From contig NZ_JARKMX010000004.1 in the NCBI RefSeq assembly GCF_029360705.1, positions 434,001 through 498,000 of the forward strand: a stretch of 64,000 nucleotides of DNA, read 5' to 3'. Within the stretch, counting starts at the first letter, position 1, and each line of letters opens with the position of its first letter. Origin of the DNA: Paraflavitalea pollutisoli (GTDB taxonomy: Bacteria; Bacteroidota; Bacteroidia; Chitinophagales; Chitinophagaceae). Both the position numbers and the translations under genes were made by a program. Shown piece after piece: positions 1 to 8,988 of the stretch. The notes below the pieces were generated by a model. That model made no database searches. It was not told where the DNA came from and saw nothing but the letters and a program-made list of their open reading frames with translations.

Positions 1-246
1 AACGCCTGCTGCCAGCCAGAACACAATATCGACATTGCCATCCCATTTGCGTAACCGGTTGTCCGCAACGCCCAGGTTGCGGGCGATGATGCCGTCAAAT
101 ATATCGGACAGCAAGCCAGCCCAAAGGCAAGCTACCAGGAACCAGCCGCTCTGGTGGGTTTGTACAGTCCATAGCAGCATGACGGGGGCCAACAGGAGGC
201 GGAACAGGATCAGCGCAAAGGGAATGGAGCGTTTTATTTTTTCCAC
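1..246 (-). CDS. CDP-alcohol phosphatidyltransferase family protein (3' end outside window)
   Basis: Only the first 82 codons are inside the window. The family transfers a phospho-alcohol headgroup from or to CDP-linked lipids in the inner membrane. Two hydrophobic segments (about residues 8-26 and 34-47) lead into the family signature D-x2-D-G-x2-A-R...D-x3-D, seen as D48, D51-G52, A55-R56, D69 and D73. The glycine normally found eight residues after the Arg is Leu65 here. The likely start is GTG at 246, which lies inside the end of the upstream MFS gene (13-base overlap), so the two are probably translationally coupled. The exact substrate (glycerol phosphate, inositol, serine or other) cannot be told from this part. 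Confidence 0.8.
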   Translation of the reverse strand, partial: MEKIKRSIPFALILFRLLLAPVMLLWTVQTHQSGWFLVACLWAGLLSDIFDGIIARNLGVADNRLRKWDGNVDIVFWLAAGV

Positions 247-1520
247 GGTGATTTGATTGATAAGAGTATGATAAGTCCAGTGATGAAAAATATACTGAGG
301 GTGGCTACACTGGCGCGCATGGAGCCGGTCAGCCATTCGATCCATCCAAATAAAAAAGTGCCGGCCACCACACCTACCTTATCCAGCACATCGTATACGC
401 TGAACCAGGTGGCATATTCATGTTGCTCTCCCTGTATGAGGGTCGCAAAGGCAGAACGGGATAAGGCCTGTGTGCCGCCCATTACGAGGCCCACCAGGCT
501 GGCCATGCCATAGAACTGTGTGAGGTTTTGTACCGAGTAACCAATACCACAGATCACCACCCACAGGATTAGTGCAATTCTTACCGCCATGATGTTATTG
601 TACCTGTTGGCTACCTCTACAAACAGCCAGGAGCCGGCAATGGCGAGCACCTGCAAGGCCAGTATGACACCGATCAGGTGTTCGGTGGTGAGGTGCAGGG
701 TCTTGGTGGCAAATACACTTGACATGCCCATGATGGTGGTCACCCCCATATTGTAAAAGAAAAAGGCCAGGAGGAACAGCCCGATGATGCGGTGCCCACG
801 TGCCTGCCGGAAGGCTGTGCCGATGCGGACATAAGATTGTGCGATGATGGTGCGGGTGATCGGTTGGGTGTTGCTATCGGGTGGAAGTCCCTTGAAGGCG
901 TACGCCGCAAACAGCCACCACCAGCCCCCGATCAACACAAAGGTGATCCGTACCGGTAGTGCCGACGCTATGCTGTCGCGGGGGAAGCCAAGTGGTTCGG
1001 CAAACCGGATCAGCACGAGGCAAAGGATGAGTGCGAGCAGGCCTCCCAGGTAACCCCAGGCGAATCCTTTGGCGCTTACGCTGTCGTAGTCGGCGGGTGC
1101 AGCGATCTCTGGCAGATAAGCGTTGTAAAATACTACACCCAGGCTATAGCAGGTGCTCGATACGAGGAATAGTGCGCCAGTGAGTACCATCGACTCGCCG
1201 GTAGCGAAAAAGAGCCCCGCGCAGCTAATGGCACCGGTGTAGGAAAACAAGCGCATGAACTTTTTCTTGTTGCCGGCATAGTCGGCAATAGACCCAAACA
1301 AGGGACTCAGCAATAAGATCATCAACGAGGCAAGCGAATACAGGTATGCATACAGTACTGAATTACCGATCGATTGCCACCAGGCAGGTTGCGTACCGCT
1401 GGTTGTCAGACTTAAAAAATAACTGGGAAAGATGGCCGAAGTGATGACGAGTGAGTAACTCGAGTTGGCCCAGTCGTACCAGCACCAGGCTTTGATCGTT
1501 TTGGTAGGTTTGCTTTGCAG
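234..1520 (-). CDS. MFS transporter, UMF1/Atg22-like family, non-canonical start
   Basis: A polytopic inner-membrane transporter. The N-terminal signature AWCWYDWANSSYSLVI and the loop GSIADYAGNKKKF after the second membrane segment match the UMF1 (Atg22-like) branch of the major facilitator superfamily; the substrate is unknown. The frame is open from 1568 down, but the first ATG, GTG or TTG is TTG at 1325, which would remove the first two membrane helices and the family signature. I therefore place the start near CTG 1520 (or ATA 1523); this is inference. The gene follows the response regulator on the same strand after a terminator, and its 3' end overlaps the phosphatidyltransferase gene. 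An annotation starting at 1325 or 1322 would be N-terminally short. Confidence 0.8.
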   Translation of the reverse strand: MQSKPTKTIKAWCWYDWANSSYSLVITSAIFPSYFLSLTTSGTQPAWWQSIGNSVLYAYLYSLASLMILLLSPLFGSIADYAGNKKKFMRLFSYTGAISCAGLFFATGESMVLTGALFLVSSTCYSLGVVFYNAYLPEIAAPADYDSVSAKGFAWGYLGGLLALILCLVLIRFAEPLGFPRDSIASALPVRITFVLIGGWWWLFAAYAFKGLPPDSNTQPITRTIIAQSYVRIGTAFRQARGHRIIGLFLLAFFFYNMGVTTIMGMSSVFATKTLHLTTEHLIGVILALQVLAIAGSWLFVEVANRYNNIMAVRIALILWVVICGIGYSVQNLTQFYGMASLVGLVMGGTQALSRSAFATLIQGEQHEYATWFSVYDVLDKVGVVAGTFLFGWIEWLTGSMRASVATLSIFFITGLIILLSIKSPWKK

Positions 1521-1616
1521 TATGCGGGGTTTGGCTGCTGCTAAAAATAAGGCGATTCTTTTACTTGATCAAATGGTGCAGCGCCTCCTGTCGTTTCTTT
1601 TTGCAGTAGAAATGTT

Positions 1617-1660
1617 AAAAAAACAGCGGGGCCTGTATGCAGATCACGGGCATCCCGCTG
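1617..1660 (-). terminator. Rho-independent terminator of the sensor kinase / regulator pair
   Basis: On the minus strand the 7-base arms CAGCGGG and CCCGCTG (1660-1654 and 1630-1624) enclose a 23-base loop and are followed directly by seven T residues (1623-1617). It lies just past the stop codon of the NarL-type regulator and separates it from the MFS gene. Confidence 0.6.
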
Positions 1661-1670
1661 CCGGGCCTGT

Positions 1671-2348
1671 TTACCCTTTCAGCCATTTATGTTTATGGGC
1701 GAGGGAAATGACCTGCGCCCGCGAGTTGACGTGTAATTTATCGTAGATATTGGCGATGTGTTTGCGAATGGTCAACACGCTGACCTGTAGTTCCGACGCA
1801 ATCCTTTTCGCGTCCCATCCGCTCACCATATGCTGCAGTATCTCCTGTTCTCTCTCCGTGATATTGACGGGCAGTTCTTGCGTTTGTGTCTGGTCGGGCG
1901 CGGGGTTGGTGGCGCGGCTCAGCAATTGCAAGGCTTTGCGGGCGATCGCCGGACTCATGGGAGCACCTCCTGTTTGTAGTACTTCTACCACGGCCGCTTC
2001 CAGCACGGCAGCGGGTTCATGTTTGAGGATATACCCCGATGCACCAGCGCGAATGGCTTCAAAGATCTTGTTGTCGTCATCAAATACCGTCAGTACGATA
2101 AACTGTATGTGTGGAAACAGCGTCTTGGCCAGGCGGATGGTTTCGATGCCATCGAGTTCTGGCATTTCAAGGTCCATGAAGATCACTTCCGGCAGGCTGT
2201 TGTGTGGCAGCCCCTTTAATTCTTCCAGGCATTCATTGCCATTGTGCGCGACAAACACCAGTTCCATACGGCCGGATACTTTCAGCTTCTGCATAAAGGT
2301 GTTCCTGTTCACGGCATTGTCTTCTGTCAGCGCGATCCTGAATTCCAT
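1671..2348 (-). CDS. NarL/FixJ-type response regulator
   Basis: A DNA-binding response regulator that partners the sensor kinase directly upstream. Residues 1-125 form a receiver domain with Asp59 in FMDLEMPELDG as the likely phosphoacceptor, the conserved Thr in VLTVFDD and Lys in YILKHE. Residues about 160-225 form a LuxR-type helix-turn-helix (NITEREQEILQHM, then SVLTIRKHIANIYDKLHV). I chose the ATG at 2348 because it gives the standard receiver start. An upstream ATG at 2378 would overlap the kinase gene. Only four bases separate the kinase stop from this start, so the two are co-transcribed and probably co-translated. The target genes are not evident. Confidence 0.93.
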   Translation of the reverse strand: MEFRIALTEDNAVNRNTFMQKLKVSGRMELVFVAHNGNECLEELKGLPHNSLPEVIFMDLEMPELDGIETIRLAKTLFPHIQFIVLTVFDDDNKIFEAIRAGASGYILKHEPAAVLEAAVVEVLQTGGAPMSPAIARKALQLLSRATNPAPDQTQTQELPVNITEREQEILQHMVSGWDAKRIASELQVSVLTIRKHIANIYDKLHVNSRAQVISLAHKHKWLKG

Positions 2349-2352
2349 GTGA

Positions 2353-4323
2353 TCAGTTTTTATGGTGGATGGGTTCAATGCGTACGGTTGTTCCGGTAGC
2401 GACTCCGTTTGTCCAGCCGAGCGTCCAGCCTGCGGCAGCTGCGCGGGCCTGCATATTCTTCAGCCCATGTCCTCCTCCTTTGGTTGTTTGAAGGGGGGAA
2501 AAGCCGCGTCCATTGTCCTGTACTTTGATCTGCCAGCTGCTGTTGACTTCGATGTGTACCTGTATCAGGTTGGCACCGCTGTGCTTCACGGCATTGGTGA
2601 CGGCCTCCTGTATTACCTGAAACAGGTGAAAGGCCTGTGTGGGTGGCAGCGAAATATCCTGACCGATCTTTTCGATCACCTCCATTTCGATGTGTTGGTG
2701 ACTTTTGCGGATACGATGCAGAAACACTTTGAGGCGGTCGCTGATGGCCGTCAGTGACAACGTGTCTTTGTTCAAGGCCCAGATGGTATCGCTCAACTGG
2801 GCTACCATGGTTTGTGAATTGCTGTTGAGTTCGTGCATCGCGGTCCTGTTGTCCTCGCTGATGCCATTGGTTTGCAGGATGTCTACATTGGAGGCGATGG
2901 AGGCGGCATAGGCACCGAGGCTGTCGTGCAGGTCGGCGGCGATCCGCTTGCGTTCGTTCTCTTCGGCATCGGCAATGGCTTTGGCTGTTGTTAGCTTTTC
3001 CTGCTCGATGGCCTGTTGCATACGCAGTCGTTGTTTTTTACGGAAGTCGCGAAACAACATGAAACCAGTTACGATCACAATGGCGCCGGCGCTCACGCCG
3101 AGTAGCAGGATATTGTTCTTTTGAGCAATAGTCAGTTGTTGTTGAATGATGGTATTCTCTTTTTTCTGTACGGCGTATTTGGTTTGCATTTCTGCTATGG
3201 CCAGTTCAGATTCGGCATTGGCCAGGGAGTCTTTGGCCAGGATGATCTGTTCCAGCATGCCTTCATAGGCATGGCTATCGCCTTTTTCTTTGTAACACCT
3301 GGCCAGCAGTTCGTAAAACCCGATCCGCATACCCAGCTTGTTGGTATAGGTGCGGGAGGGGCCGTTGGGCGCGTTGCGCACATCGCCGCGTTGCAGTTTT
3401 TCCTGGCAAAAAGCAATGGCCTTATCGAGCTGTTTCGTGGTGATGTAGAAATTGACGAGGGAAATGTTGTCATCGACCCAGGCATCATCGTGTAGTTGTT
3501 GCCGCACGTCGATCATTTCCTGTAAGGCGGTCTCGGCCTTATCGATCTGTCCGGCCTGCAGGTAAATATCGGATTGCCGTTGCAGGGAGAGGGCGAGGTT
3601 GTTGAGATTGTGACTGGCCCGCATCAGCCGGATGCCCTGTTCGCCGTAGTAAACTGCCGAGTCGGACCGGTTCAGCATGCGGTGCGCTTGTGCCAGGTTG
3701 ATGTAGATCGAAGCCCGGATAGGATCGAAGTATGCGGTGTTGCCCAGTTTGGCCAGCGCCGTACGAAACCAGGGCAGGGCGGTAGCAGGCGTTTCCCGCG
3801 AGAGATCGATCGACCCGATGGTATTCATGTTGGCGACCATCACAGCCGTGTCGTTGTATTGTTCTGCCTCGTGTACGATCCTGTACAGTATGGTGAGTGC
3901 CTCCTGGTTCTTGCTGTGGCTGCCATAATACAGGGCTTGTTGGCGGGCTGCTTTAAAATACAGGGGCCTTTCTTCGGCATTAGTGACCTGGTGGTTTTTT
4001 ACGACGGGGGCGATGGTGACGAGGGCACTATCGATCCATCCCCAGCGAAAGTAATCATTGGCAACCGCGATCTCGGCTTGTGCTACTGATCGTTTGTCAC
4101 CGGTCTGTGCTGCCAATGCCCTCGCCCGAAAACTATAGTGATCGAGGGTGTCGCGGTTGATGCTGGCATATTCTTCACAGAGGTGGAGCATGGCAGTCAG
4201 TTGGTCACGGTCGTTGCCGGCACGATAGACAGCCTGCAGGAGGCTGTCTATCGTGTGTGTCTGGGCAACGAGCCCTTTCGACGAAGCGAGGAGTATGATC
4301 AGGACAGCAGCGATGCGCGTCAT
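2353..4323 (-). CDS. Sensor histidine kinase with periplasmic TPR-like region (NarX/DesK type)
   Basis: A membrane sensor kinase of 656 residues. A signal peptide (1-20) is followed by about 370 residues of helical TPR-like repeats predicted to be periplasmic. Then come a coiled-coil stretch, one membrane segment (about 404-424), a HisKA_3 dimerisation domain with His466 in IAADLHDSLG, and a HATPase domain with the N box (HLFQVIQEAVTNAVKHS) and glycine boxes DNGRGFS and GGGHGLKNM. This architecture is common in Bacteroidota and pairs with NarL-type regulators, here the gene four bases downstream. The ligand is unknown. The kinase is preceded on the same strand by the leucine-rich-repeat lipoprotein region, but no functional link is shown. 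Confidence 0.9.
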   Translation of the reverse strand: MTRIAAVLIILLASSKGLVAQTHTIDSLLQAVYRAGNDRDQLTAMLHLCEEYASINRDTLDHYSFRARALAAQTGDKRSVAQAEIAVANDYFRWGWIDSALVTIAPVVKNHQVTNAEERPLYFKAARQQALYYGSHSKNQEALTILYRIVHEAEQYNDTAVMVANMNTIGSIDLSRETPATALPWFRTALAKLGNTAYFDPIRASIYINLAQAHRMLNRSDSAVYYGEQGIRLMRASHNLNNLALSLQRQSDIYLQAGQIDKAETALQEMIDVRQQLHDDAWVDDNISLVNFYITTKQLDKAIAFCQEKLQRGDVRNAPNGPSRTYTNKLGMRIGFYELLARCYKEKGDSHAYEGMLEQIILAKDSLANAESELAIAEMQTKYAVQKKENTIIQQQLTIAQKNNILLLGVSAGAIVIVTGFMLFRDFRKKQRLRMQQAIEQEKLTTAKAIADAEENERKRIAADLHDSLGAYAASIASNVDILQTNGISEDNRTAMHELNSNSQTMVAQLSDTIWALNKDTLSLTAISDRLKVFLHRIRKSHQHIEMEVIEKIGQDISLPPTQAFHLFQVIQEAVTNAVKHSGANLIQVHIEVNSSWQIKVQDNGRGFSPLQTTKGGGHGLKNMQARAAAAGWTLGWTNGVATGTTVRIEPIHHKN

Positions 4324-4366
4324 GGGGTATACTGCTTATTGTTCATCAAACATACCGGTTTATGGG

Positions 4367-5794
4367 TTACTGGCTGCATTGTCCGGCGATTATTTGAGCC
4401 TGGGTGGGGTTATAGGCATTACTGATTACACCATAGCCGTTCAGGATGGCGGCAGATTTCACGAGTTTGGTGATGCCGCAGAAGTTCTTCAGCACTTTAT
4501 TCTCGGTGATGCTGATGCTGGCGGTTGTTCCTTCTACATTGGCCAGTCCGGCGAGGCTGGCGAGCTTATCGTTTTGCCCAATGGTGATGCCCCAACGCAG
4601 TGATTTCACCTTTTCGAGTCCGTCGATGTCCACCAGTTCGGGATTGCGCGTGATAAACAACCCCATGACGGTGGTGATGGAACTCAGGCCTTTCAGCGAA
4701 GTGAGCTTGCTGTTGTCGGTAATGTAGATCAAACGGTTTTCGTTGGTGCCGGAAGAGGAAAGTTTAGCCAAACCACTCAGGTCGGTCAGCGCCGTTTGTA
4801 CGACACGCAGGTCCTGACCGACGGATTCAAGTTTGGCAAACCCGGATATATCTGTGAGGTTTTTACCACCGATGTGCAACATGGCGCCTACGGACTTCAG
4901 GCTTTTGAATCCTTTGATAGCATTGAGTGGTCCGGTGTATCCGGCAGCCGAAGCGGATTCGAGGAACAGGGAGTATTTGACGCCGGTGAGTTTATTGAAA
5001 CCATTGATGGTCTTCAGCTTCGCATTGGCGCCGGGAATATTGCCGAGGGAAATGGTGAAGTCGCCGCTGACGGTTTCCAGGTTGTTGAAGCCATCGAGGT
5101 TGGTGATGCCGGGGCAGTTCTCGATCACAAACCGGCCACAGGTCTTGAGTGCGGGCAGGTCGAAGCTCGTGAGGGCCTGCGTGGTTTCATACCCTCCCCA
5201 CAGGTAAAAGCTATTGGGTACTTTTTCCAGGGCGTTGAGGTTGATGGTGACCAGTTTGACGTTGTGGTTGAGGTCAACGGCGTCGGCCTCTTTCATGTTG
5301 GGCAGGGTGAGGCTGGTGAGTTCGCCATTGTCTTTGCAGGTCAGGTTGCCTTTTTCGTAGCTCGGGAAGTTGGCGGTCTTCAAGACTTTATGCTGGTTGA
5401 TGGAGAGTCCTCCCGTCGACCGGAGTTTGTTGCTCACGGCCGTGATATCGGTGAGCAGATCGTTTCTGGTAATGCTGACCCAGTCGGTCATCGCGGCCGG
5501 AATATTGATGCCTTCCAGACTGGTCAGTTTGGGATGCTGATCGATGGTGAGGCGGGCCGTGGCAACTATATTCTTCATGCCGGCCACCGAGGTCATTTCC
5601 GGATTGTCGACCAGGGTAAGTCCCCAGCCACCGAGCGTACCGCTGGCATTGGCAAACATATTGAGGTTGGGCAGCAGGGTATTGGTGATCTCGATATTCC
5701 CACACTTGTCGACCGACTTCAGGTTGGGGATGGAGAAGGTTTTCAACAATGGGTTGCCGACGATGGTGATGCTGCCATTGGTCAGCGGGCTCAC
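4367..5794 (-). CDS. Leucine-rich-repeat surface protein, C-terminal part separated by a frameshift
   Basis: This 475-codon frame consists almost entirely of irregular leucine-rich repeats of the receptor-L/BspA-like kind, with recurring cores such as LTSFDLPALKT, LTSLEGI and LKNFCGITKL. It has no signal peptide of its own. The first possible start (GTG 5794) overlaps the stop of the upstream lipoprotein frame in a GTGA arrangement. Reading this frame upstream of the GTG gives ALTLPSIESVSPL, which fits the repeat pattern, while the upstream frame loses it over its last residues. The simplest reading is one protein of about 1,130 residues broken by a one-base indel near 5815-5830. Translational coupling of two genes is the less likely alternative. 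Role: probably surface binding or adhesion; unproven. Confidence 0.75.
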   Translation of the reverse strand: MSPLTNGSITIVGNPLLKTFSIPNLKSVDKCGNIEITNTLLPNLNMFANASGTLGGWGLTLVDNPEMTSVAGMKNIVATARLTIDQHPKLTSLEGINIPAAMTDWVSITRNDLLTDITAVSNKLRSTGGLSINQHKVLKTANFPSYEKGNLTCKDNGELTSLTLPNMKEADAVDLNHNVKLVTINLNALEKVPNSFYLWGGYETTQALTSFDLPALKTCGRFVIENCPGITNLDGFNNLETVSGDFTISLGNIPGANAKLKTINGFNKLTGVKYSLFLESASAAGYTGPLNAIKGFKSLKSVGAMLHIGGKNLTDISGFAKLESVGQDLRVVQTALTDLSGLAKLSSSGTNENRLIYITDNSKLTSLKGLSSITTVMGLFITRNPELVDIDGLEKVKSLRWGITIGQNDKLASLAGLANVEGTTASISITENKVLKNFCGITKLVKSAAILNGYGVISNAYNPTQAQIIAGQCSQ

Positions 5795-7767
5795 CGATTC
5801 AATAGATGGCAGGGTGAGCGCGTTAGTGTCAGGTTGTGGGTGATGACGATCGCCTGCAAGGTCTTACTGGCCAGTTTAGGAAAGGGGGCATTGAGCAATT
5901 GGCCATTGGCGGAGATCTTGAGGTAGGATAGTTCTTCCAGTTCTGCCAGGCCACCAAGGCTGGTGATCGTATTGCGCTCCAGCGCGAGGCCTCCTAGCTT
6001 CTTCAATTTCACGATGCCGCTTAAGTCCGATTGATTGGAAATATAGAGCGTGCCACTGACCGCAGTATATCCGGAGTCGATGAAGGCTTTCAGGTTTTCC
6101 GCGTTGCCGATGTTGTAGTCTCCCTGGAAGATCTTTCCTGGATCGCCTGTTCCGGGATTGCCAGTGCCAGGCGTTTCACACACTTTCACAGGCTCCTGTA
6201 TCATGTGTGCCACGGAAGGATTGACATTGATCTTTATGTCCTGGCTGCGCTTACCGGTAGCGACATCGAATACCGTGAGTACGACGTTGTCGACACGGTT
6301 GGTGAGGGCGCGGGCAAACAGGTATTGTACGGTGAAGCGTCCTTCATTGCCATAGATGGGGGCAGTAGTGCTCTTCACGATGGTGTTGCCGCTGCGCATG
6401 CTGAGGAAGGCATAGCCGGTGGTGATGGGCTGGTTGTTGCAATTGACGGCTTTACCATTCACGTTGACAACCGTTTCGCCGTTGCCACCGCCGCCGCTGC
6501 TTTGCGGAGGAACGGTAATGGTGATCGTAGAAGGCGGGTTGGTGGGCCTGACGGTAATGGTAACGCTTTGCCCTTCTTCGGCGTATGTGGGTGCAGCCGG
6601 CGGAACTTCGCCACCGGTGGGGGTGTAGTTGGGATTGGTGGGGTAGTCGGGACCCCCGGGTTGCACGGGTGTCACCGTCACTTCCATTTCGGTGGTCATG
6701 CTGGGCAATGGAAAGGTAACAGACGTAGTGCCACCGGGTGGATTGCGGTTGGGGTTAGGCGTGGGGGTAGGGAAGGTATTGGTGTAAAGCGTGGTCTGTG
6801 TTTGCTTATCGCGCACGTTGAGGATGAAGTCGGGCGGGTTGTTGGCGATGTTGTCGATGTCTTCGGGTGGCATGCTGGTGATATTGGGAATGATCCAGCG
6901 CAGGATCATCGGCAGTATCATGAGTGGGTTCCAGTGGTCGTAGTTCCACACGGAGAAGTGTTTGACCTTACCGATGTATTTGCCGTTCTGGTAGGTGCCT
7001 TTGCCTTCCTGTTGCCAGATGCCTTTCTCTTCATTGAAGTACCACATATCGATGGTAGGGGTAGCCGAGCTTTGCAGCTTTTGCGGCACGGGCAGGGTGA
7101 CGGTTACTTCCTGTCCGGCTTTGATGGTGAGCTTGTTGCCTTTGTCGTCGAGCAGGTCGAGGTTCGACATACCGTAAGAGACGAGTGACCCTCTTTTGTT
7201 GTCGGCATTGTCGGCGGCGAGGTCACCGGGCATGCGGGCAAAGAAGTCGGGGCTGGTGGAGTTGATGTAGTTGGCGACTACATGGACGACGCCGGTGTAA
7301 CCCTGAATGGCGTTGGCTGGTATTTCTATCTTGATACCGCCGGTAGACTCCACGGCACCGCCGGTGGTGGCGCTGATGGTTCCGATGCTTTTCATAGCCA
7401 GCATTTTGATCAGTGGCGGTTTCGACATGCCGTCTTTCTTCGGCTGAAAGATGCGCGAGCCTTTGAAATAGCCTTGTTTGGTGGCTACCAGGTAGGCGCG
7501 TGCCTCGTCGAGGCGAATACTGGTGAGCATGTAGATACCGTTCTCATCGGTACTGGTGGTTTTACCGCCGCCGGTGATGGTGACACCGGAGAGCGGTTTG
7601 TCCTGTTCATCGACGATGCGGCCAAACACACTGGTGGTGACCAGTACGCCTTCTTTGGGCAGGCCGGGTATGGGCGGCTGGTTGTTGTTGTCGCCTGTTT
7701 TGTCGTTCTTGCGACAGCCGTAGGCGAGGAGGGTGAACAGCAGTAAGTAGTGGAATATCTTTTTCAT
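5791..7767 (-). CDS. Surface lipoprotein with regulatory-like beta domain, Pro/Thr-rich linker and start of leucine-rich repeats
   Basis: An exported lipoprotein: signal peptide with lipobox LLAYGC and Cys18, then Arg-Lys. Residues about 45-115 form a carboxypeptidase-regulatory-like beta sandwich (GRIVDEQDKPLSGVTI ... DENGIYML). Residues about 130-275 resemble a module found in Bacteroidota surface proteins, ending in WYFNEEKGIWQQEG and KVKHFSVWNYDHW. Residues about 310-440 are Pro/Thr/Gly-rich, and leucine-rich repeats begin at about 560. The last 11 residues depart from the repeat pattern, which marks the frameshift described separately. It lies 85 bases downstream of the GH43 gene on the same strand. 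Likely an outer-membrane surface binding protein; the ligand is unknown. Confidence 0.8.
   Translation of the reverse strand: MKKIFHYLLLFTLLAYGCRKNDKTGDNNNQPPIPGLPKEGVLVTTSVFGRIVDEQDKPLSGVTITGGGKTTSTDENGIYMLTSIRLDEARAYLVATKQGYFKGSRIFQPKKDGMSKPPLIKMLAMKSIGTISATTGGAVESTGGIKIEIPANAIQGYTGVVHVVANYINSTSPDFFARMPGDLAADNADNKRGSLVSYGMSNLDLLDDKGNKLTIKAGQEVTVTLPVPQKLQSSATPTIDMWYFNEEKGIWQQEGKGTYQNGKYIGKVKHFSVWNYDHWNPLMILPMILRWIIPNITSMPPEDIDNIANNPPDFILNVRDKQTQTTLYTNTFPTPTPNPNRNPPGGTTSVTFPLPSMTTEMEVTVTPVQPGGPDYPTNPNYTPTGGEVPPAAPTYAEEGQSVTITVRPTNPPSTITITVPPQSSGGGGNGETVVNVNGKAVNCNNQPITTGYAFLSMRSGNTIVKSTTAPIYGNEGRFTVQYLFARALTNRVDNVVLTVFDVATGKRSQDIKINVNPSVAHMIQEPVKVCETPGTGNPGTGDPGKIFQGDYNIGNAENLKAFIDSGYTAVSGTLYISNQSDLSGIVKLKKLGGLALERNTITSLGGLAELEELSYLKISANGQLLNAPFPKLASKTLQAIVITHNLTLTRSPCHLLNR
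5815..5830 (-). other. Probable frameshift position in the leucine-rich-repeat lipoprotein
   Basis: Upstream of this point the leucine-rich-repeat pattern is carried by the frame ending at 5791. Downstream it is carried by the frame of 4367-5794. The change fits one missing base around codons CTA-AC-GCG (5826-5819). There is no obvious homopolymer slippage run, so it could be a true mutation, phase variation or a sequencing error. Confidence 0.6.
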
Positions 7768-7852
7768 TGCGGGAAACTTAAGATGATTGATGTTGCAAAT
7801 CTTCCAAGTTCCCGGCGCGTAGGAAATACTTAATTTGTAGTAGGTGGTGGTT

Positions 7853-8857
7853 TTAAGGGGCGATGAGTTGGCCGACTTTCAGTTTGTCACCCGACAGGTC
7901 AACTTCAAATAGCTTCGGTATCCGGATGGTGCGGCCATTTTCTGACCGGTGGCTGTGCAGCGACATCAACAGTTTGCCCTCGAAGGTGCGGAACAGCATA
8001 CCATGGCCGAAGTTGGGCGGTGTGATGGGGTCTTTTTCCTGTATCCAGGGGCCATCGAGGGTACCGCTGGTGGAGTAGGCGACGCCCTGTGTGTACACAT
8101 CATAGATCCAGCTCGTCCAGATCATGCCGAGGCGACCGGTGCCCGTGGTGAACAAATAAGGGCCGTCTGTTACCTTGTTGGGTTTATCCTTCCCGTTTTC
8201 ATCTTTCTCGCGGCTCCAGGGCGCTTCGCTGGCGCGGAACAGGAGTTTCGCTTTTCCTACCGAACCACTGAGGTCGGGCTTGAGTTCGATCTTTTCGATG
8301 GTGCCGTCCCAGTTCTGCAACCATTCATAGCAATACACCATATAGGGCTTACCATTTTTATCGACCCAGAAAGTGCCGTCGAGGGTGGGCATATTAGCCG
8401 GCAGATAGGTGGGGTCTTTCATGGGTACATAAGGGCCGTCGGGGCGGTCACTCACGAGTACATGCGAGGCGCGTCGTTCGATGGGGGTACCTTTTACCGT
8501 ATCGATGAAGACGGCGCGGTTGGTGAACGTAGCGAAGTAGTAATATTTTCCTTGGTAGGCGTGGATCTCGGCGGCCCAGATCATGGGGCGCGGACCCATC
8601 CAGGAAGTAGAGTCTGTTTTAGCAATAGCATAGGGTCCTTCCCACCATTTCAGGTCTTTGCTTTTCCAGAGCATGCCGCCGGTGCCCGTCATATAATAGG
8701 TTTTTGTAGGCTGATCGGCCAGTATGAACGGATCGCTGAGGCGGATGGAGTCGAGCGGAACGTTCTTGCGCGGTGCAGGGGGCATGCGTTGCTGGGCGGT
8801 AGTGGTCATCGTTATCAGCAATAGCGCTAGCAGTGTCAGGCAAACGGAAGGCTTCAT
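7853..8857 (-). CDS. Secreted glycoside hydrolase, family 43-like
   Basis: A five-bladed beta-propeller glycosidase of the arabinofuranosidase/xylosidase group, exported by an N-terminal signal peptide (about residues 1-21). Family marks include IRLSDPFIL with the likely catalytic-base Asp, AAEIHAYQGKYYYFAT, and LDGTFWVDKNGKPYMVY with the likely pKa-modulating Asp. The segment that often reads E-G-P, holding the acid Glu, reads VTDGPYLF here, so the proton donor needs checking. The ATG at 8857 is preferred over an upstream TTG because it starts a clean signal peptide. The gene is divergent from the tail-sheath gene across 131 bases and precedes the leucine-rich-repeat lipoprotein. Substrate specificity cannot be assigned from sequence alone. 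Confidence 0.85.
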   Translation of the reverse strand: MKPSVCLTLLALLLITMTTTAQQRMPPAPRKNVPLDSIRLSDPFILADQPTKTYYMTGTGGMLWKSKDLKWWEGPYAIAKTDSTSWMGPRPMIWAAEIHAYQGKYYYFATFTNRAVFIDTVKGTPIERRASHVLVSDRPDGPYVPMKDPTYLPANMPTLDGTFWVDKNGKPYMVYCYEWLQNWDGTIEKIELKPDLSGSVGKAKLLFRASEAPWSREKDENGKDKPNKVTDGPYLFTTGTGRLGMIWTSWIYDVYTQGVAYSTSGTLDGPWIQEKDPITPPNFGHGMLFRTFEGKLLMSLHSHRSENGRTIRIPKLFEVDLSGDKLKVGQLIAP

Positions 8858-8988
8858 AGGGGTCAATTTACTGAAAAAGATTTTATTGCTTAGCTTTGAA
8901 ACGGGGCTGTCCTTTCTTCCCCTGGCAATGCCCTTTTTTCGATCCCCTGTGAATGATACCGTTGTCGCTCATTACCTAAATTCTTCTT

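Noticed and set aside
1325-1523. A one-base indel as explanation for the missing MFS start codon
   Set aside because: No usable ATG, GTG or TTG exists in the other two frames just upstream, so a simple indel would not supply a start. A substitution or rare start codon is more likely.
4796-7188. Long plus-strand open frames (4796-5926 and 6031-7188) opposite the leucine-rich-repeat lipoprotein
   Set aside because: They are antisense to clear coding sequence, have no recognisable domains and show compositional bias from the other strand. The minus-strand frames have a signal peptide and repeats.
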